This document shows, piece by piece, positions 1 to 10,331 of a stretch of DNA of 33,899 nt. The position numbers were made by a program, and so were the translations under genes. The stretch's first letter is position 1; each line of letters starts with the position of its first letter. Below the pieces are notes generated by a model that saw nothing but the letters and a program-made list of their open reading frames with translations, was not told the DNA's origin and ran no database searches. Source of the DNA: Gammaproteobacteria bacterium (GTDB lineage: Bacteria; Pseudomonadota; Gammaproteobacteria; Chromatiales; Chromatiaceae); assembly GCA_024227135.1 (NCBI GenBank), contig JAAELC010000792.1, positions 1-33,899 on the forward strand. The letters are read 5' to 3'.

Positions 1-141
1 AATCCAGTCCATCCATGGACGTCGTCTGCGTTGCAGATTCAGTTGCATAATCGATGATATGCGCTTTCATCTGCGCCTTGAATCTGAGCTGATACCCTGC
101 GCATTATGGGACGATACATAATTTCCGAGTCCTTAACCGGT
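1..141. repeat. Dispersed repeat, copy A (partner at 24730-24870)
   Basis: About 140 bases match 24730-24870 in the same orientation with roughly 13 substitutions and no gaps, about 90 percent identity by eye. The first 43 bases are identical. The window begins inside or exactly at the element, so its left end cannot be defined. The right end overlaps the stop codon of the RND gene (TAA at 135-133), so the last residues of that protein may derive from the repeat. It encodes no transposase and I see no terminal inverted repeats. It may be a MITE, a REP-like element or an IS end; its family is not recognised. Confidence 0.8.
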
Positions 142-3100
142 CGATCTGCCCGTGGCGATGGCCGGATTATCCGGATCGACACGACAGAAGGCTTTTCCGG
201 CGGAAATACAACCCAGTGGCACCACAACCAGGGTGAGGGACGTGGCCACAATGGGGCCAAACAGCAGGGATATGGCCATACCCTGAAAAATGGGATCGAA
301 AAGAATAGCCATCGCTCCTGCCATCATGGTGAGATCCGTCACCCAGATGGGCCGCATCCGTATCTGTCCCGAGCGAATGACCGCTTCCTGAACGCTGACC
401 CCACGATGAACTTCGTTTTTAGCGAAATCCACCAGCAGGATGGAATTGCGTACCTCTATCCCTGCCAGGGCAATGAAGCCGATCATTGAGGTCGCGGTAA
501 ATTCCGCTCCCAATACCCAATGCCCGGGAATGATCCCGATCAGAGTCAGGGGAATGGGGGCCATGATAATGGCGGGTTGAATAAAATTTCCGAATTCCCA
601 AACCAGCAGGATATAAATCAACACCAGGGCCGCGGCAAACGCCAGGCCCAGGTCCCTGAAGGTTTCATAGGTTACCACCCACTCGCCGCTCCACTCGAAC
701 CCCGATGCTCCATCGTCTTCGGGCGGTCCGGTGAGCGTACCGCTGATCTGCGCCCCATCGGGCGAACGGTAGCTTTCCAACGACGCTTCCACACCGAGCA
801 TTCCATAAATGGGAGCACCCAACCGTCCTTCCATCTCGCCAACCACATACTCCATGGGTCTCAGATCCTTATGGTAGACGATCGGATCTTCGGCAATCCT
901 TCTGAATTCCCCCAACTCCGACAACGAAACCCTGCGGCCGCTGCCGGACATAATCGGGAGATCAGCCAGGCGCCTGAGATCGGCGCGACGCTCCAGCGGC
1001 AACTGCAGTACGATATACGTGGGCTCCAGGGATTTACCCCGCTTTACGTCCCCAAGCCGGAACCCGCCCATGGCCATCTCGAGATTGCGATTGATCGTCT
1101 CGACGGTCACCCCTTGACGCAGTGCCTTCTCAATGTCCACCGCAAAATGCCAGCGATCGTGGGGGTCTGTCATGTAACTGTCCACATCCACCAGATTGGG
1201 GACTCTTTCGAACAGTTCCATCAGATCCCGGGACGTCTGGCGCCGGGTCTGCTCGTCAGGTCCGTACACTTCCGCGACAACGGTTTGCAGAACCGGCGGC
1301 CCCGGGGGCATTTCGACCACCGAAATCTTTCCTCCCACCTGCCGGGCAATGGGTGTCAGAAGGTGTCGCGCGGCTTCGGCTATCTGATGGCTGCTACGCT
1401 GCCGATCTCCCTTATCCTGAAGCATAACCTGGATATCAGCCTCCCAGGCTTCCCCACGAAGGTAGTAGTGCCGAACCATGCCGTTGAAATTAAAGGGTGA
1501 GACGGTTCCCACATAGGTCTGCAAAGCGGTCACTTCAGGAACCTGACGCAGTGCCTGTACCAACCGATGACTGGTATTAGCGGTAACAGGCAACGACGTA
1601 CCTTCCGGCATGTTCAGTACCACGTTGAACTCCGGCTTGTTATCAAACGGAAGCATTTTGACTGTCACGACCTGAAAATAGAACAACGCACAGGAGGCAA
1701 AAAAGGTAATCACGATCAGTACCAGAAACACCCCGCCTTTCCTGGGACTCGTCACCAGTGGTTCTATGAGTGGCCGGTAGAAACGACCAATTCCATCCTG
1801 TATTCTGCGTTCCCGCTCCTCCGCGATCTCCAATGCCTCCATCCTGGGCCTCAGCTTCAGGGCAAACCAGGGGGTAAAGACAAATGCGGCGAACAGGGAG
1901 AAGATCATCGCAACGGAAGCAAGAAGAGGAATAGGAAACATATAAGGACCCATCATTCCGCTAACAAATCCCATCGGCAGCAAAGCCGCCAGCACAGTCA
2001 GGGTTGCGATAATCGTCGGATTGCCCACTTCACGTACCGCGTCTATAGCGATGGATTTGCTCGTACTGCCATCGTGAAGCCAGCGACGAAAGATATTTTC
2101 AACAACCACAGTGGCATCATCGACCAGGATTCCTATTGCAAAAATCAGGGCGAAGAGACTGACCCGGTTGATGGTATAGCCCAACGCCCAGGCCGACCAG
2201 ATGGTGATCAGTATGACCACGGGTATGATGACGATCACCACGACTGCCGGACGGGCACCAATGGTAAACCAGCAAAGCAGACTGACGGCTATCGCGGCTC
2301 CCAACAGTGCAGCAAGTAGTTCATTGACCTTGTCGTTGGCAGTTTTACCGTAGTTGCGGGTGATGCTGACATTCACATCACCGGGTATCAGCCGCCCCTC
2401 AAGGGATTCCAGTTTTTCCAGAATCCTGTCGGCAATCCTGACCCCGTTGGTTCCCTCTTTTTTTGCCACTGCGATAGTGACTGCGGGAGCAGCCTCAGTG
2501 CCGGGTACTGTCTCCGATCCGGCAGGCCCGCTGTAGTAGGTCACCAGTTGCTCGGCCTCAGCCGGCAGGTCCCTCACACTGGCCAGATCGTGAACGTAGA
2601 CCGGGCTGCCCTGATGGGTTGAGACCACCAGACGTTCCACATCTTCTGCCGTTTTCAGAAAGGCACCCGAGGATACTTTGAAAGCGGTGTTTCCCCGTTC
2701 GAGTGTACCGCTGCCACGTTCGCCGTTGGCGGTCCGGATAGTGGCGGCAATGGTATCCAGATCCACGTCGAAGCCAGACAAGCGCTCCGGTTCCACCTCC
2801 ACGCGGATCTGCCGGGGCCGACCTCCCACGACAAACCCCCGCCCGGTGTCCGGCACCTCCTTCAGTCGCTGCAACACATCAAAGGCGAGAACACGCAGCA
2901 CACTGTCGTCGACGGCTTCGGACCACAGCGTGACCGTAACCACCGGGACGTCGTCGATGCCTTTGGGTTTCACCAGCGGCATGGATATACCGGGAGGCAT
3001 CAGGTCGAGATTGGATTGGAGCTTGTCGTGAACCTTGACGATGGAAGGCCCAAGCTGCTCCCCCACCTTGAACCTGACCGTTACCACCCCTTCCCCCCGC

Positions 3101-3444
3101 ATGGAAGCGGAGTAGACATGCTTCACACCGGGGATCTCACTCATCATCCGTTCCAGGGGATCGATAGCGAGTGCCGCGACCTGCTCGGCCCGAACCCCGG
3201 GATACCGGACGAAAACATCCACCATGGGAACCGAGATTTCGGGATCTTCCTGACGTGGGGTGAACACCAGTCCGATCAATCCGATAAAAAGTGCCACCAC
3301 CAGAAACAGGGGCGACAACGGTGAGTCGATGAATACCCGGGCAACACTGCCCGCCATGCCCAGCGACGGAACGTCCTCATGGGGTATGGCGGGGTGGGAC
3401 AGTGCTGGCCGTCTGGACCTCTGTTTGGGAAGGCCCCTCTCCAT
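133..3444 (-). CDS. RND-family efflux transporter permease subunit (AcrB/HAE-like)
   Basis: Inner-membrane proton-driven efflux permease of 1103 residues, close to the 1020-1100 usual for AcrB-type pumps. An N-terminal membrane helix (FLVVALFIGLIGLVF) is followed by porter-domain sequence (VRYPGVRAEQVAALAIDPLE). Two membrane blocks follow; the first carries the paired aspartates of the proton relay in GILVDDATVVVENIFRRW, which is the drug-efflux pattern rather than the CusA metal pattern. The second ends in LTLVVVP. The start is supported by a purine-rich AGGGAGCAAGGGAAG just upstream of ATG. No membrane fusion protein or outer-membrane factor lies upstream, where the gene pointing away encodes a small membrane protein. 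A partner could lie left of the window. The substrate cannot be read from sequence. Confidence 0.93.
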   Translation of the reverse strand: MERGLPKQRSRRPALSHPAIPHEDVPSLGMAGSVARVFIDSPLSPLFLVVALFIGLIGLVFTPRQEDPEISVPMVDVFVRYPGVRAEQVAALAIDPLERMMSEIPGVKHVYSASMRGEGVVTVRFKVGEQLGPSIVKVHDKLQSNLDLMPPGISMPLVKPKGIDDVPVVTVTLWSEAVDDSVLRVLAFDVLQRLKEVPDTGRGFVVGGRPRQIRVEVEPERLSGFDVDLDTIAATIRTANGERGSGTLERGNTAFKVSSGAFLKTAEDVERLVVSTHQGSPVYVHDLASVRDLPAEAEQLVTYYSGPAGSETVPGTEAAPAVTIAVAKKEGTNGVRIADRILEKLESLEGRLIPGDVNVSITRNYGKTANDKVNELLAALLGAAIAVSLLCWFTIGARPAVVVIVIIPVVILITIWSAWALGYTINRVSLFALIFAIGILVDDATVVVENIFRRWLHDGSTSKSIAIDAVREVGNPTIIATLTVLAALLPMGFVSGMMGPYMFPIPLLASVAMIFSLFAAFVFTPWFALKLRPRMEALEIAEERERRIQDGIGRFYRPLIEPLVTSPRKGGVFLVLIVITFFASCALFYFQVVTVKMLPFDNKPEFNVVLNMPEGTSLPVTANTSHRLVQALRQVPEVTALQTYVGTVSPFNFNGMVRHYYLRGEAWEADIQVMLQDKGDRQRSSHQIAEAARHLLTPIARQVGGKISVVEMPPGPPVLQTVVAEVYGPDEQTRRQTSRDLMELFERVPNLVDVDSYMTDPHDRWHFAVDIEKALRQGVTVETINRNLEMAMGGFRLGDVKRGKSLEPTYIVLQLPLERRADLRRLADLPIMSGSGRRVSLSELGEFRRIAEDPIVYHKDLRPMEYVVGEMEGRLGAPIYGMLGVEASLESYRSPDGAQISGTLTGPPEDDGASGFEWSGEWVVTYETFRDLGLAFAAALVLIYILLVWEFGNFIQPAIIMAPIPLTLIGIIPGHWVLGAEFTATSMIGFIALAGIEVRNSILLVDFAKNEVHRGVSVQEAVIRSGQIRMRPIWVTDLTMMAGAMAILFDPIFQGMAISLLFGPIVATSLTLVVVPLGCISAGKAFCRVDPDNPAIATGRSTG

Positions 3445-3708
3445 CTTCCCTTGCTCCCTGGCTGTGTTCCGGAACCCTATACTTGATTCATATAGTACAA
3501 ACTTGCCTCGGGAGAAAGGTGGTTTTGGGGGCTCAACCCCGGTTTAGTGCGCCAGATCAAACAATGGCCACCGATGGCTGTGGCTCAACCCCTCGAAATC
3601 GGCCGCCCCCGGAGGGTGTCCCCCCGGAGCCCGGCGTCAAACGCAAGTAGGGTAATCCGATATCAAGACAGGGGACAGGCCGTTAAAGTTGTATTAAAGT
3701 GCTGCCCC
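3445..3708. promoter_or_regulatory. Divergent intergenic region with a 10-bp palindrome
   Basis: This stretch separates the RND gene from the rightward small membrane gene and must hold both promoters. A perfect palindrome GTTCCGGAAC lies at 3466-3475, about 20 bases before the RND start codon, where a repressor or activator could bind. An AT-rich patch (TATAGTACAAAC) follows at about 3490. GC-rich direct repeats (CCCCCGGAG twice) occur near 3606-3632. No regulator family can be assigned. Confidence 0.3.
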
Positions 3709-4032
3709 ATGATGAATGTATTAATCAAGAACAGAAAATATCTGCTTGCTGTCGCGATCTTTGGATTCCTGCTGTCCATCTACACTATTCCACAGTCCCC
3801 CGGAAGTGAAAGTGAACTGATCAGTGAACTGAAATTCACCGGCAGTTCGGTACTTACCCATCTCCCCCTGTTTCTGTTCCTGCTGACAGAAGCTTTTGGT
3901 CCAAAAGCCGAAACAAGAAGCAGACTCAATAGAATCATCGCCTGGTTTTTTGTCATACTCTCCGGACTGGCTACCCTGGTCATGCTGGTTGGATTCCTGC
4001 GCTCACTGTTTGCCCTGCTCGGAGTGGATTGA
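3709..4032 (+). CDS. Small three-helix membrane protein of unknown function
   Basis: I place the start at the ATG pair at 3709/3712, giving 107 residues; the frame stays open upstream to 3547, but that part is GC-rich and not protein-like. Three hydrophobic segments are visible: YLLAVAIFGFLLSIYTI near the N-terminus, VLTHLPLFLFLLTEAF in the middle and IAWFFVILSGLATLVMLVGF near the end. There is no cysteine or charged motif suggesting catalysis. A strong ribosome binding site is not evident. It points the same way as the protease/FHA pair but is 235 bases away, so operon membership is uncertain. I do not recognise the family. Confidence 0.6.
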   Translation: MMNVLIKNRKYLLAVAIFGFLLSIYTIPQSPGSESELISELKFTGSSVLTHLPLFLFLLTEAFGPKAETRSRLNRIIAWFFVILSGLATLVMLVGFLRSLFALLGVD

Positions 4033-4267
4033 GAATTACAGTTTGAGGGGTACAGAGGCCCTGGATCATGGGACAGACAATCGCCTGATCCCGCTCTTCA
4101 GTTATGCCGTGGTTTGATTCCAGACTCCTGTTTTAGTAGTGTTACAGGCATCCGGTCTGAATGCGTGCTTTTCTTTCTTCGTTTGCCAACTTCCCAGCCC
4201 GGCTGCTGCTTCCCGATCAGCCGGCTCACGATGCATACTGACACCCATCGCTGCCTTCTTTTCTGTC

Positions 4268-5530
4268 ATGTGTAAGATACCCTGTCGGATTTTGCTGCTG
4301 ATCGTCCTGACTGTCGTCACCGCGCCAGCACCAGCCAGTGATGTGGCCACCGAACTGTTCGGCGACAACCGGCATCTCGTTTACCAGATCCGGGTAATCG
4401 ACCAGGGGTCCGGGGATAAATCCAGCATTGGCTCCGGGTTTCAGATCAGCAGCGACGGGTACCTGGCAACCAATTTCCACGTCGTTGCCTCCTACGTACA
4501 CAAACCGGAAAAGTATCGACTCGAGTATGTTGCCCACGATGGCAGCACGGGAACACTCTCCCTGGCCGGCTTCGATATTATCCACGACCTGGCCATCGTG
4601 ATGGCTGAAAACGCCCCGGCCGGCCATTTCACACTTGAAACAGAGCAACTCGATAAAGGCGATCGAATATATTCCATGGGAAATCCTCAGGATCTCGGAA
4701 TGACGATCATAGAAGGTACCTATAACGGCCTCATCAAAACATCCCGTTATCAAAAGATTCTGTTCTCCGGTTCGCTCAATCCCGGTATGAGTGGTGGTCC
4801 AGGACTGAACAGCGATGGACGGATTATCGGTGTCAACGTCTCCAAAGGAGGCGAGCAATTGAGTTTCCTGGTACCGGTCGCGTACCTCAAGAACCTGCTT
4901 GGCGAAATCAGCCATGGCAGACGGACTGGGGAGTATCAGGTACAGATTCGGGAAGCACTGCTGGCAGAACAGGACGCATTCTACGGCCCGATTCTGCAGC
5001 GGGAGTGGGATCAATATGCAATGTTCGAGGTGATCCTGCCGGGACAACTGGATGACTCGCTGAAGTGCTGGGGACATACCGTCGATATTGACGACATCCT
5101 ATACGAAGGCGTGGAACAGCATTGCAAATCCCAGGACGTCATCTACCTTGACCAGGGCTTGAAGACCGGGGCTTTTGCCTATGACTATGAATGGATAGAG
5201 ACGGATGCACTGAACCGTTTCCAGTTCTACGATCTCATGGAATCCCGTTTTGTCCACAAACCCCTGAGCAACTCACACAGTGAAGAGAATTCGACCAGTT
5301 ACCGCTGTCAAACCGATTTTGTGACGCTTGACCGCCAACCCTGGCGAATTTCGGCATGTACCCGAGCTTACAGGCAATACCGAGGGCTCTATGACGCTCT
5401 GATCCTGATGGCCTCGGTTGGAAAAAACGACCATGGGGTGATCGTTAGAATCGGGGCCGCTGGAATCAGTAAAGCGAACGCCCTCGGCTTGTTGAGTAAA
5501 TTCACGAGATCAATCGCATGGAACCACTGA
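4268..5530 (+). CDS. Secreted trypsin-like serine protease with a novel C-terminal domain
   Basis: Predicted exported protease of 420 residues. The ATG at 4268 gives a clean signal peptide (CRILLLIVLTVVTAPAPAS); the frame is open further upstream but would bury it. The protease domain covers about residues 35-215 with an intact triad: His71 in ATNFHVV, Asp107 in IIHDLAIV and Ser175 in NPGMSGGP, in the DegP/HtrA-like spacing. No PDZ domain follows. Instead there are about 200 residues with four cysteines that I do not recognise. The gene overlaps the next one, an FHA-domain membrane protein, by 13 nt (stop at 5530, next start at 5518), so the two are probably translated together. It may process or sense envelope proteins; that is inference. 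Confidence 0.85.
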   Translation: MCKIPCRILLLIVLTVVTAPAPASDVATELFGDNRHLVYQIRVIDQGSGDKSSIGSGFQISSDGYLATNFHVVASYVHKPEKYRLEYVAHDGSTGTLSLAGFDIIHDLAIVMAENAPAGHFTLETEQLDKGDRIYSMGNPQDLGMTIIEGTYNGLIKTSRYQKILFSGSLNPGMSGGPGLNSDGRIIGVNVSKGGEQLSFLVPVAYLKNLLGEISHGRRTGEYQVQIREALLAEQDAFYGPILQREWDQYAMFEVILPGQLDDSLKCWGHTVDIDDILYEGVEQHCKSQDVIYLDQGLKTGAFAYDYEWIETDALNRFQFYDLMESRFVHKPLSNSHSEENSTSYRCQTDFVTLDRQPWRISACTRAYRQYRGLYDALILMASVGKNDHGVIVRIGAAGISKANALGLLSKFTRSIAWNH

Positions 5531-6474
5531 TAGTCCAGACGGGGGACAGGTTTGGCCGATGGGCCGAATTGACCCGGAGTCATGGTGAAACACTGTCAGT
5601 TGGACGAAACTACAGTAATGACCTGGTCATAGCAGACCCTTATGTGGACCCGGAACAGATCCGTTTTTCCCACTCATCCGGGGAATGGCGGCTTGAGGTG
5701 ATACAGAAGACCAACCCGATACTGGTAAACGGCCAGGCCATTGGGAGCGGCGGAACCTATATAGACTCGGGTGACCGGATTACCATCGGCCGGACCCAGT
5801 TCCACGTGTTAAGCCCTCACCATCAAGTCGAGCCAACCCGCAAAATGTTACTGTTTTCGCGGTTCGGACACGGACAATCGTTGAGGCTGTTCGCACTGTC
5901 GATGATGGTCTTTGCCTGTGCCGTAGAGATGATCATCGGCTATCAGGCCCTGTCACAGGAGGTCAACTGGAAAGAGCTGTTTTCTGATTCGCTCACCAAC
6001 GGGTTGGTTATCCTGTTCTGGGCGAGTATCTGGGCACTGACTGGCCGCCTGCTGCGTCACCAACCTAATTTCACGGCACAACTGGGTTTTACCGCCCTGA
6101 TAACAACGCTGTTTTCAATCATCTGGCCCTTGGGTGGTTACGCGGAATACACACTAAACAGCGTACTGCTGGGAGAGATCACACTCTGGTTGATCACACT
6201 GGTATTTCTGGTGGTGCTGTTTCGGGTCAATCTGTCATTGGCTACCAACCTGAAACACTATACGGCCATCGCTGTCGTCACAGCATCCACCTTACTACTG
6301 ACAACCTACGCCTTGATGGAACTCAACACAGGCGATTTCGATACCAGCCCGGAGTTCTCATCAGCGTTGAAACCGCCCTTCGCCCAACTGTCCGGCACGC
6401 GCAGCCTGGAAGAATACCAGACTGAATTCGGTGCGCTGTTCGATGAAGTGGATACGCTGACAAGGCAGGAATAG
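5518..6474 (+). CDS. FHA-like domain protein with about five membrane helices
   Basis: Predicted inner-membrane protein of 318 residues. Residues 1-105 resemble a forkhead-associated domain, a phosphothreonine-binding fold: LSVGRNYSNDLVI matches the conserved GR and following strand, and DSGDRITIGRTQFHV matches the last strands. The usual SxxH phosphopeptide-binding motif is not clear (DPEQIRFSHSSG), so phospho-binding is uncertain. Hydrophobic segments follow near residues 118-140, 158-178, 189-207, 216-238 and 248-268, with a polar tail of about 50 residues. An odd number of helices would place that tail in the periplasm. The start codon lies inside the protease gene, implying coupling. The pair could link a cytoplasmic signal to a periplasmic protease, which is inference. 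Confidence 0.75.
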   Translation: MEPLIVQTGDRFGRWAELTRSHGETLSVGRNYSNDLVIADPYVDPEQIRFSHSSGEWRLEVIQKTNPILVNGQAIGSGGTYIDSGDRITIGRTQFHVLSPHHQVEPTRKMLLFSRFGHGQSLRLFALSMMVFACAVEMIIGYQALSQEVNWKELFSDSLTNGLVILFWASIWALTGRLLRHQPNFTAQLGFTALITTLFSIIWPLGGYAEYTLNSVLLGEITLWLITLVFLVVLFRVNLSLATNLKHYTAIAVVTASTLLLTTYALMELNTGDFDTSPEFSSALKPPFAQLSGTRSLEEYQTEFGALFDEVDTLTRQE

Positions 6475-6552
6475 CCCGGAAAACAGGTATCGCTTCAAGA
6501 ATCGGGATAGCCGGCTCTTTTGCTCATTCACACCAGCAATGGTATCGGTACG

Positions 6553-7029
6553 TCAGGTATAGCGTACTTCAACGATTTCCAGATGCCGCAGTCCTTTGGG
6601 GGTTTCCACTTCCGCTGTGTCGTCTACCGATTTCCCGATCAGAGCACGAGCGATGGGAGAACTGACTGAGATCAAGCCTTTCTTGATATCGGCTTCATCC
6701 TCCCCGACTATCTGGAAAGTGTGCTCCTCATCCGTCTCATCCTCGTAAACATCCACGGTCGAACCGAAGACGACCCGGCCATCTGCCTGAAGTGTCGTAA
6801 CGTCAATGATCTGTGCGTGGGACAGTTTACTCTCGATCTCTTTGATCCTTCCTTCGATGAAGCCCTGCTGTTCACGTGCAGCATGATACTCCGCGTTCTC
6901 TTTCAAGTCGCCGTGAGCGCGAGCTTCCGCAATTGCCTGAATGACCTTGGGCCTGGCATCGGTTTTCAGATGATTCAGTTCCGTCCTCAGCATTTCTGCA
7001 CCTTTGACGGTCAGGGGTATTTTACTCAT
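6553..7029 (-). CDS. greA: Transcription elongation factor GreA
   Basis: Full-length GreA of 158 residues. It binds in the RNA polymerase secondary channel and stimulates cleavage of backtracked RNA. The N-terminal coiled coil carries the conserved tip: [18 protein letters not shown] contains the Asp and Glu that coordinate the catalytic metal. The C-terminal domain shows [17 protein letters not shown] and ends in a beta-rich tail. It lies 29 nt downstream of carB on the same strand, the usual carA-carB-greA order in gammaproteobacteria. The downstream neighbour is convergent; no strong terminator hairpin is visible in the 78-nt gap. Confidence 0.97.
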   Translation of the reverse strand: MSKIPLTVKGAEMLRTELNHLKTDARPKVIQAIAEARAHGDLKENAEYHAAREQQGFIEGRIKEIESKLSHAQIIDVTTLQADGRVVFGSTVDVYEDETDEEHTFQIVGEDEADIKKGLISVSSPIARALIGKSVDDTAEVETPKGLRHLEIVEVRYT

Positions 7030-7058
7030 ACGTTCATTCTCCGGGATTCCTGCTACGT

Positions 7059-10000
7059 TTAATCGTGGAGATCCTGTAAACGGTGGACATTGGTATTCTC
7101 CGACTGTTTCAAAGCAAGACAGATAGCTTCACCTCCGGACATGGTCGTAGTATAGGACACCTTGTGCTGCAATGCGGCCCGGCGAATTGCTGCCGAATCC
7201 TCTATGGCTTTCTTGCCTTCTGTCGTATTGATAATCAGGCTGAACTCATCGTTCTTGATTCTATCCACGATATGGGGACGACCCTCACCGACCTTATTGA
7301 CCCGATTGCATTCGAGCCCGTCTTTCACTATCGCGCGGCAGGTTCCACTTGTGGCGTACAACTCGAATCCCTGTTCTCTCAGATCCCGGGCTATCGCCAG
7401 CGTTCTCGACTTATCCGATTCCCTTACCGAAACCAGGGCTCGACCCGATCTGGGTAACAGATCCCCACCCCCTTCCAGGGCCTTCGCAAAAGCCTCTCCA
7501 AAAGTGGCACCAACCCCCATGACCTCACCGGTGGATTTCATTTCCGGGCCAAGCAGAGTATCCACCCCTGGAAATTTGATGAAGGGGAATATCGCCTCCT
7601 TTACACAGTAATTCCGGGGAATGACTTCACGGGTTATTCCCTGCTCTGCCAGGGAGGTTCCTGCCATGCAGCGTGCGGCAACTTTTGCCAGCTGGACTCC
7701 TGTGGCTTTGGATACGAAAGGTACTGTTCGCGAGCCGCGGGGATTGACTTCCAGCAGATAAATATCATGATCCTTGATGGCGAACTGGGTATTCATCAAC
7801 CCGATCACCTTCAATTCCATCGCCAACTTGCGTATCTGTTCACGCATCCGGTCCTGGATATCTGCCGAAAGCGTGTAGGGCGGAAGGGAACAGGCAGAAT
7901 CTCCGGAGTGTACCCCCGCTTCTTCAATGTGCTCCATAATGCCCCCGATCAGCACATCGGTACCATCACAGATGGCGTCGATGTCCACTTCGATAGCATC
8001 GTTGAGAAAACGATCCAGTAACACCGGAGAGTCGTTGGATACGCTGACGGCTTCCCGCATGTAACGACGTAAATCCTCTTCGTCGTGCACGATTTCCATC
8101 GCCCGGCCACCGAGCACGTAGGAAGGCCTCACCACCAGGGGATACCCGATCTCATCGGCGAGGTGCACGGCCTGTTCCGGATCGGTTGCGGTGCGGTTCG
8201 GGGGTTGTTTCAGTCTCAGTTTCTCTACCAGTTGCTGGAAACGTTCCCGATCTTCCGCCAGATCGATGGAATCAGGGCTGGTTCCGATAATCGGCGCACC
8301 TGCCGCCTCCAGATCCCTGGCCAGTTTCAGGGGAGTCTGACCACCGTACTGAACGATGACCCCTTCCGGCTTTTCGGTTTCAATAACTTCCAGGACGTCC
8401 TCAAGAGTCAGCGGCTCGAAATAGAGCCTGTCGGACGTATCGTAGTCTGTGGAGACCGTCTCCGGATTACAGTTGACCATGATGGTTTCGTATCCATCTT
8501 CGCGCATGGCAAACGCAGCGTGGACACAACAGTAATCAAACTCAATACCCTGGCCTATGCGGTTCGGACCTCCACCCAGTACCATTATTTTCCGACGGTC
8601 TGTCGGGACCGACTCGCACTCTTCCTCGTAGGTCGAGTACATGTAGGCGGTACTGGTGGCAAATTCCGCAGCGCAGGTATCCACCCGTTTGAACACGGGG
8701 CGTACGCCAAACCCCTGGCGACGGCTTCTGATATCTGCCTCGTTCGTGCCTGTCAGCCGGGCCAGCCGGGCGTCGGAGAATCCCTTACGCTTGAGCTGAC
8801 GCAAACGTGCTTCATCGAGGCTGTCGATGCCGCCCTGCCCCACTTCCGACTCGATGGTCACCAATTCCTCGATCTGAATCAGGAACCAGGGATCGATCCG
8901 GGTCAGTTCGAACACATCCTGCATACTCATACCCGAACGGAGAGCATCGGCGACATACCAGATACGCTCGGCTCCGGGTTCCTGCAGCTCATGCCGCAGA
9001 ATATTCTTGAGTTCGTCCGACCCCAGGTCCACCACTTCGTCCAACCCCGACTTCCCGGTCTCCAGGCCCCGCAACGCTTTCTGCAATGACTCCTGGAAGG
9101 TCCGGCCGATAGCCATTACCTCCCCAACGGACTTCATCTGGGTAGTGAGCCGATCGGGGGCCAATGGAAACTTTTCGAATGCAAATCGCGGTACTTTGGT
9201 CACCACATAATCGATCGAAGGTTCGAAAGAGGCCGGCGTGACACCACCGGTAATTTCGTTTCGCAATTCGTCGAGGGTGTATCCAACCGCCAGCTTGGCT
9301 GCCACCTTGGCAATCGGAAAGCCGGTAGCTTTAGACGCCAGTGCGGAAGAACGTGATACCCGTGGATTCATCTCGATAATGATCATGCGACCATCATCCG
9401 GGTTGATGGCGAACTGAACGTTCGATCCACCCGTATCGACACCGATCTCGCGCAACACCGCCAGTGAGGCGTCCCGCATGATCTGGTATTCTTTGTCGGT
9501 CAGGGTCTGGGCAGGCGCAACCGTGATCGAATCACCGGTGTGGACCCCCATGGGATCGAAATTTTCGATGGAACAGATAATGATGCAGTTATCCTTTCGA
9601 TCGCGCACCACTTCCATTTCGAACTCTTTCCATCCGAGGGCGGACTCCTCGATCAGCAGTTCATTGGTCGGGGATAAATCCAGTCCCCGTTCACAAATCT
9701 CCACGAACTCTTCTTTGTTGTAGGCGATACCCCCACCGGAGCCGCCCATGGTAAAGGAAGGCCGGATGATCGTGGGAAAACCGATGGGCACCTGGACCTG
9801 CAGGGCTTCTTCCATGCTGTGGGCGATGGCTGACCGAGGCATATCCAACCCGATCTTTCTCATCGCCTGGCGAAACAGGTCCCGATCCTCAGCCTTATCG
9901 ATGGCTTCCCGGGTAGCCCCGACCATTTCCACGCCGTACTCTTCCAGCACACCCTCCCTGACCAGGTCCAGGGCACAATTGAGTGCGGTCTGCCCACCCA

Positions 10001-10268
10001 TGGTGGGGAGCAGCACATCCGGACGCTCCTTTTCGATGATTTTGGCTACGGTACGCCAATTGATCGGTTCGATATAAATGGCATCAGCACTGTCAGGGTC
10101 AGTCATAATGGTGGCAGGATTGGAGTTGACCAGAATTACCCGGTAACCTTCCTCCTTCAATGCCTTGCAGGCCTGGGCACCGGAGTAATCGAACTCGCAG
10201 GCCTGACCGATCACAATCGGACCGGCACCAATAATGAGAACTTTTTCTATGTCTGTTCGTTTAGGCAT
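7059..10268 (-). CDS. carB: Carbamoyl phosphate synthase large subunit
   Basis: Full-length CarB of 1069 residues. It makes carbamoyl phosphate from bicarbonate, two ATP and ammonia channelled from CarA, feeding arginine and pyrimidine synthesis. The N-terminus ([20 protein letters not shown]) is typical. The first ATP-grasp half carries [13 protein letters not shown] and [13 protein letters not shown]. The second half repeats the pattern ([42 protein letters not shown]). A C-terminal MGS-type allosteric domain covers about the last 130 residues ([17 protein letters not shown]). carA is 63 nt upstream and greA 29 nt downstream. It supports the ArgG step encoded near 30166-31389. Confidence 0.98.
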   Translation of the reverse strand: MPKRTDIEKVLIIGAGPIVIGQACEFDYSGAQACKALKEEGYRVILVNSNPATIMTDPDSADAIYIEPINWRTVAKIIEKERPDVLLPTMGGQTALNCALDLVREGVLEEYGVEMVGATREAIDKAEDRDLFRQAMRKIGLDMPRSAIAHSMEEALQVQVPIGFPTIIRPSFTMGGSGGGIAYNKEEFVEICERGLDLSPTNELLIEESALGWKEFEMEVVRDRKDNCIIICSIENFDPMGVHTGDSITVAPAQTLTDKEYQIMRDASLAVLREIGVDTGGSNVQFAINPDDGRMIIIEMNPRVSRSSALASKATGFPIAKVAAKLAVGYTLDELRNEITGGVTPASFEPSIDYVVTKVPRFAFEKFPLAPDRLTTQMKSVGEVMAIGRTFQESLQKALRGLETGKSGLDEVVDLGSDELKNILRHELQEPGAERIWYVADALRSGMSMQDVFELTRIDPWFLIQIEELVTIESEVGQGGIDSLDEARLRQLKRKGFSDARLARLTGTNEADIRSRRQGFGVRPVFKRVDTCAAEFATSTAYMYSTYEEECESVPTDRRKIMVLGGGPNRIGQGIEFDYCCVHAAFAMREDGYETIMVNCNPETVSTDYDTSDRLYFEPLTLEDVLEVIETEKPEGVIVQYGGQTPLKLARDLEAAGAPIIGTSPDSIDLAEDRERFQQLVEKLRLKQPPNRTATDPEQAVHLADEIGYPLVVRPSYVLGGRAMEIVHDEEDLRRYMREAVSVSNDSPVLLDRFLNDAIEVDIDAICDGTDVLIGGIMEHIEEAGVHSGDSACSLPPYTLSADIQDRMREQIRKLAMELKVIGLMNTQFAIKDHDIYLLEVNPRGSRTVPFVSKATGVQLAKVAARCMAGTSLAEQGITREVIPRNYCVKEAIFPFIKFPGVDTLLGPEMKSTGEVMGVGATFGEAFAKALEGGGDLLPRSGRALVSVRESDKSRTLAIARDLREQGFELYATSGTCRAIVKDGLECNRVNKVGEGRPHIVDRIKNDEFSLIINTTEGKKAIEDSAAIRRAALQHKVSYTTTMSGGEAICLALKQSENTNVHRLQDLHD

Positions 10269-10331
10269 TTTTTCTCAGCCACCAGGTCCGCAAGGTGCAG
10301 CGGGAATCTCCCCGCCGAACCGGTCCCTGGA

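Noticed and set aside
106-489. Rightward frame whose start (SESLTGRSARGDG) resembles residues 36-46 of the six-cysteine protein
   Set aside because: It lies antisense to the end of the RND gene and the likeness is limited to a few residues; probably chance.
520-1500. Long rightward frames under the RND, carB and copA genes
   Set aside because: They are antisense to well-supported genes and have no motifs of their own.
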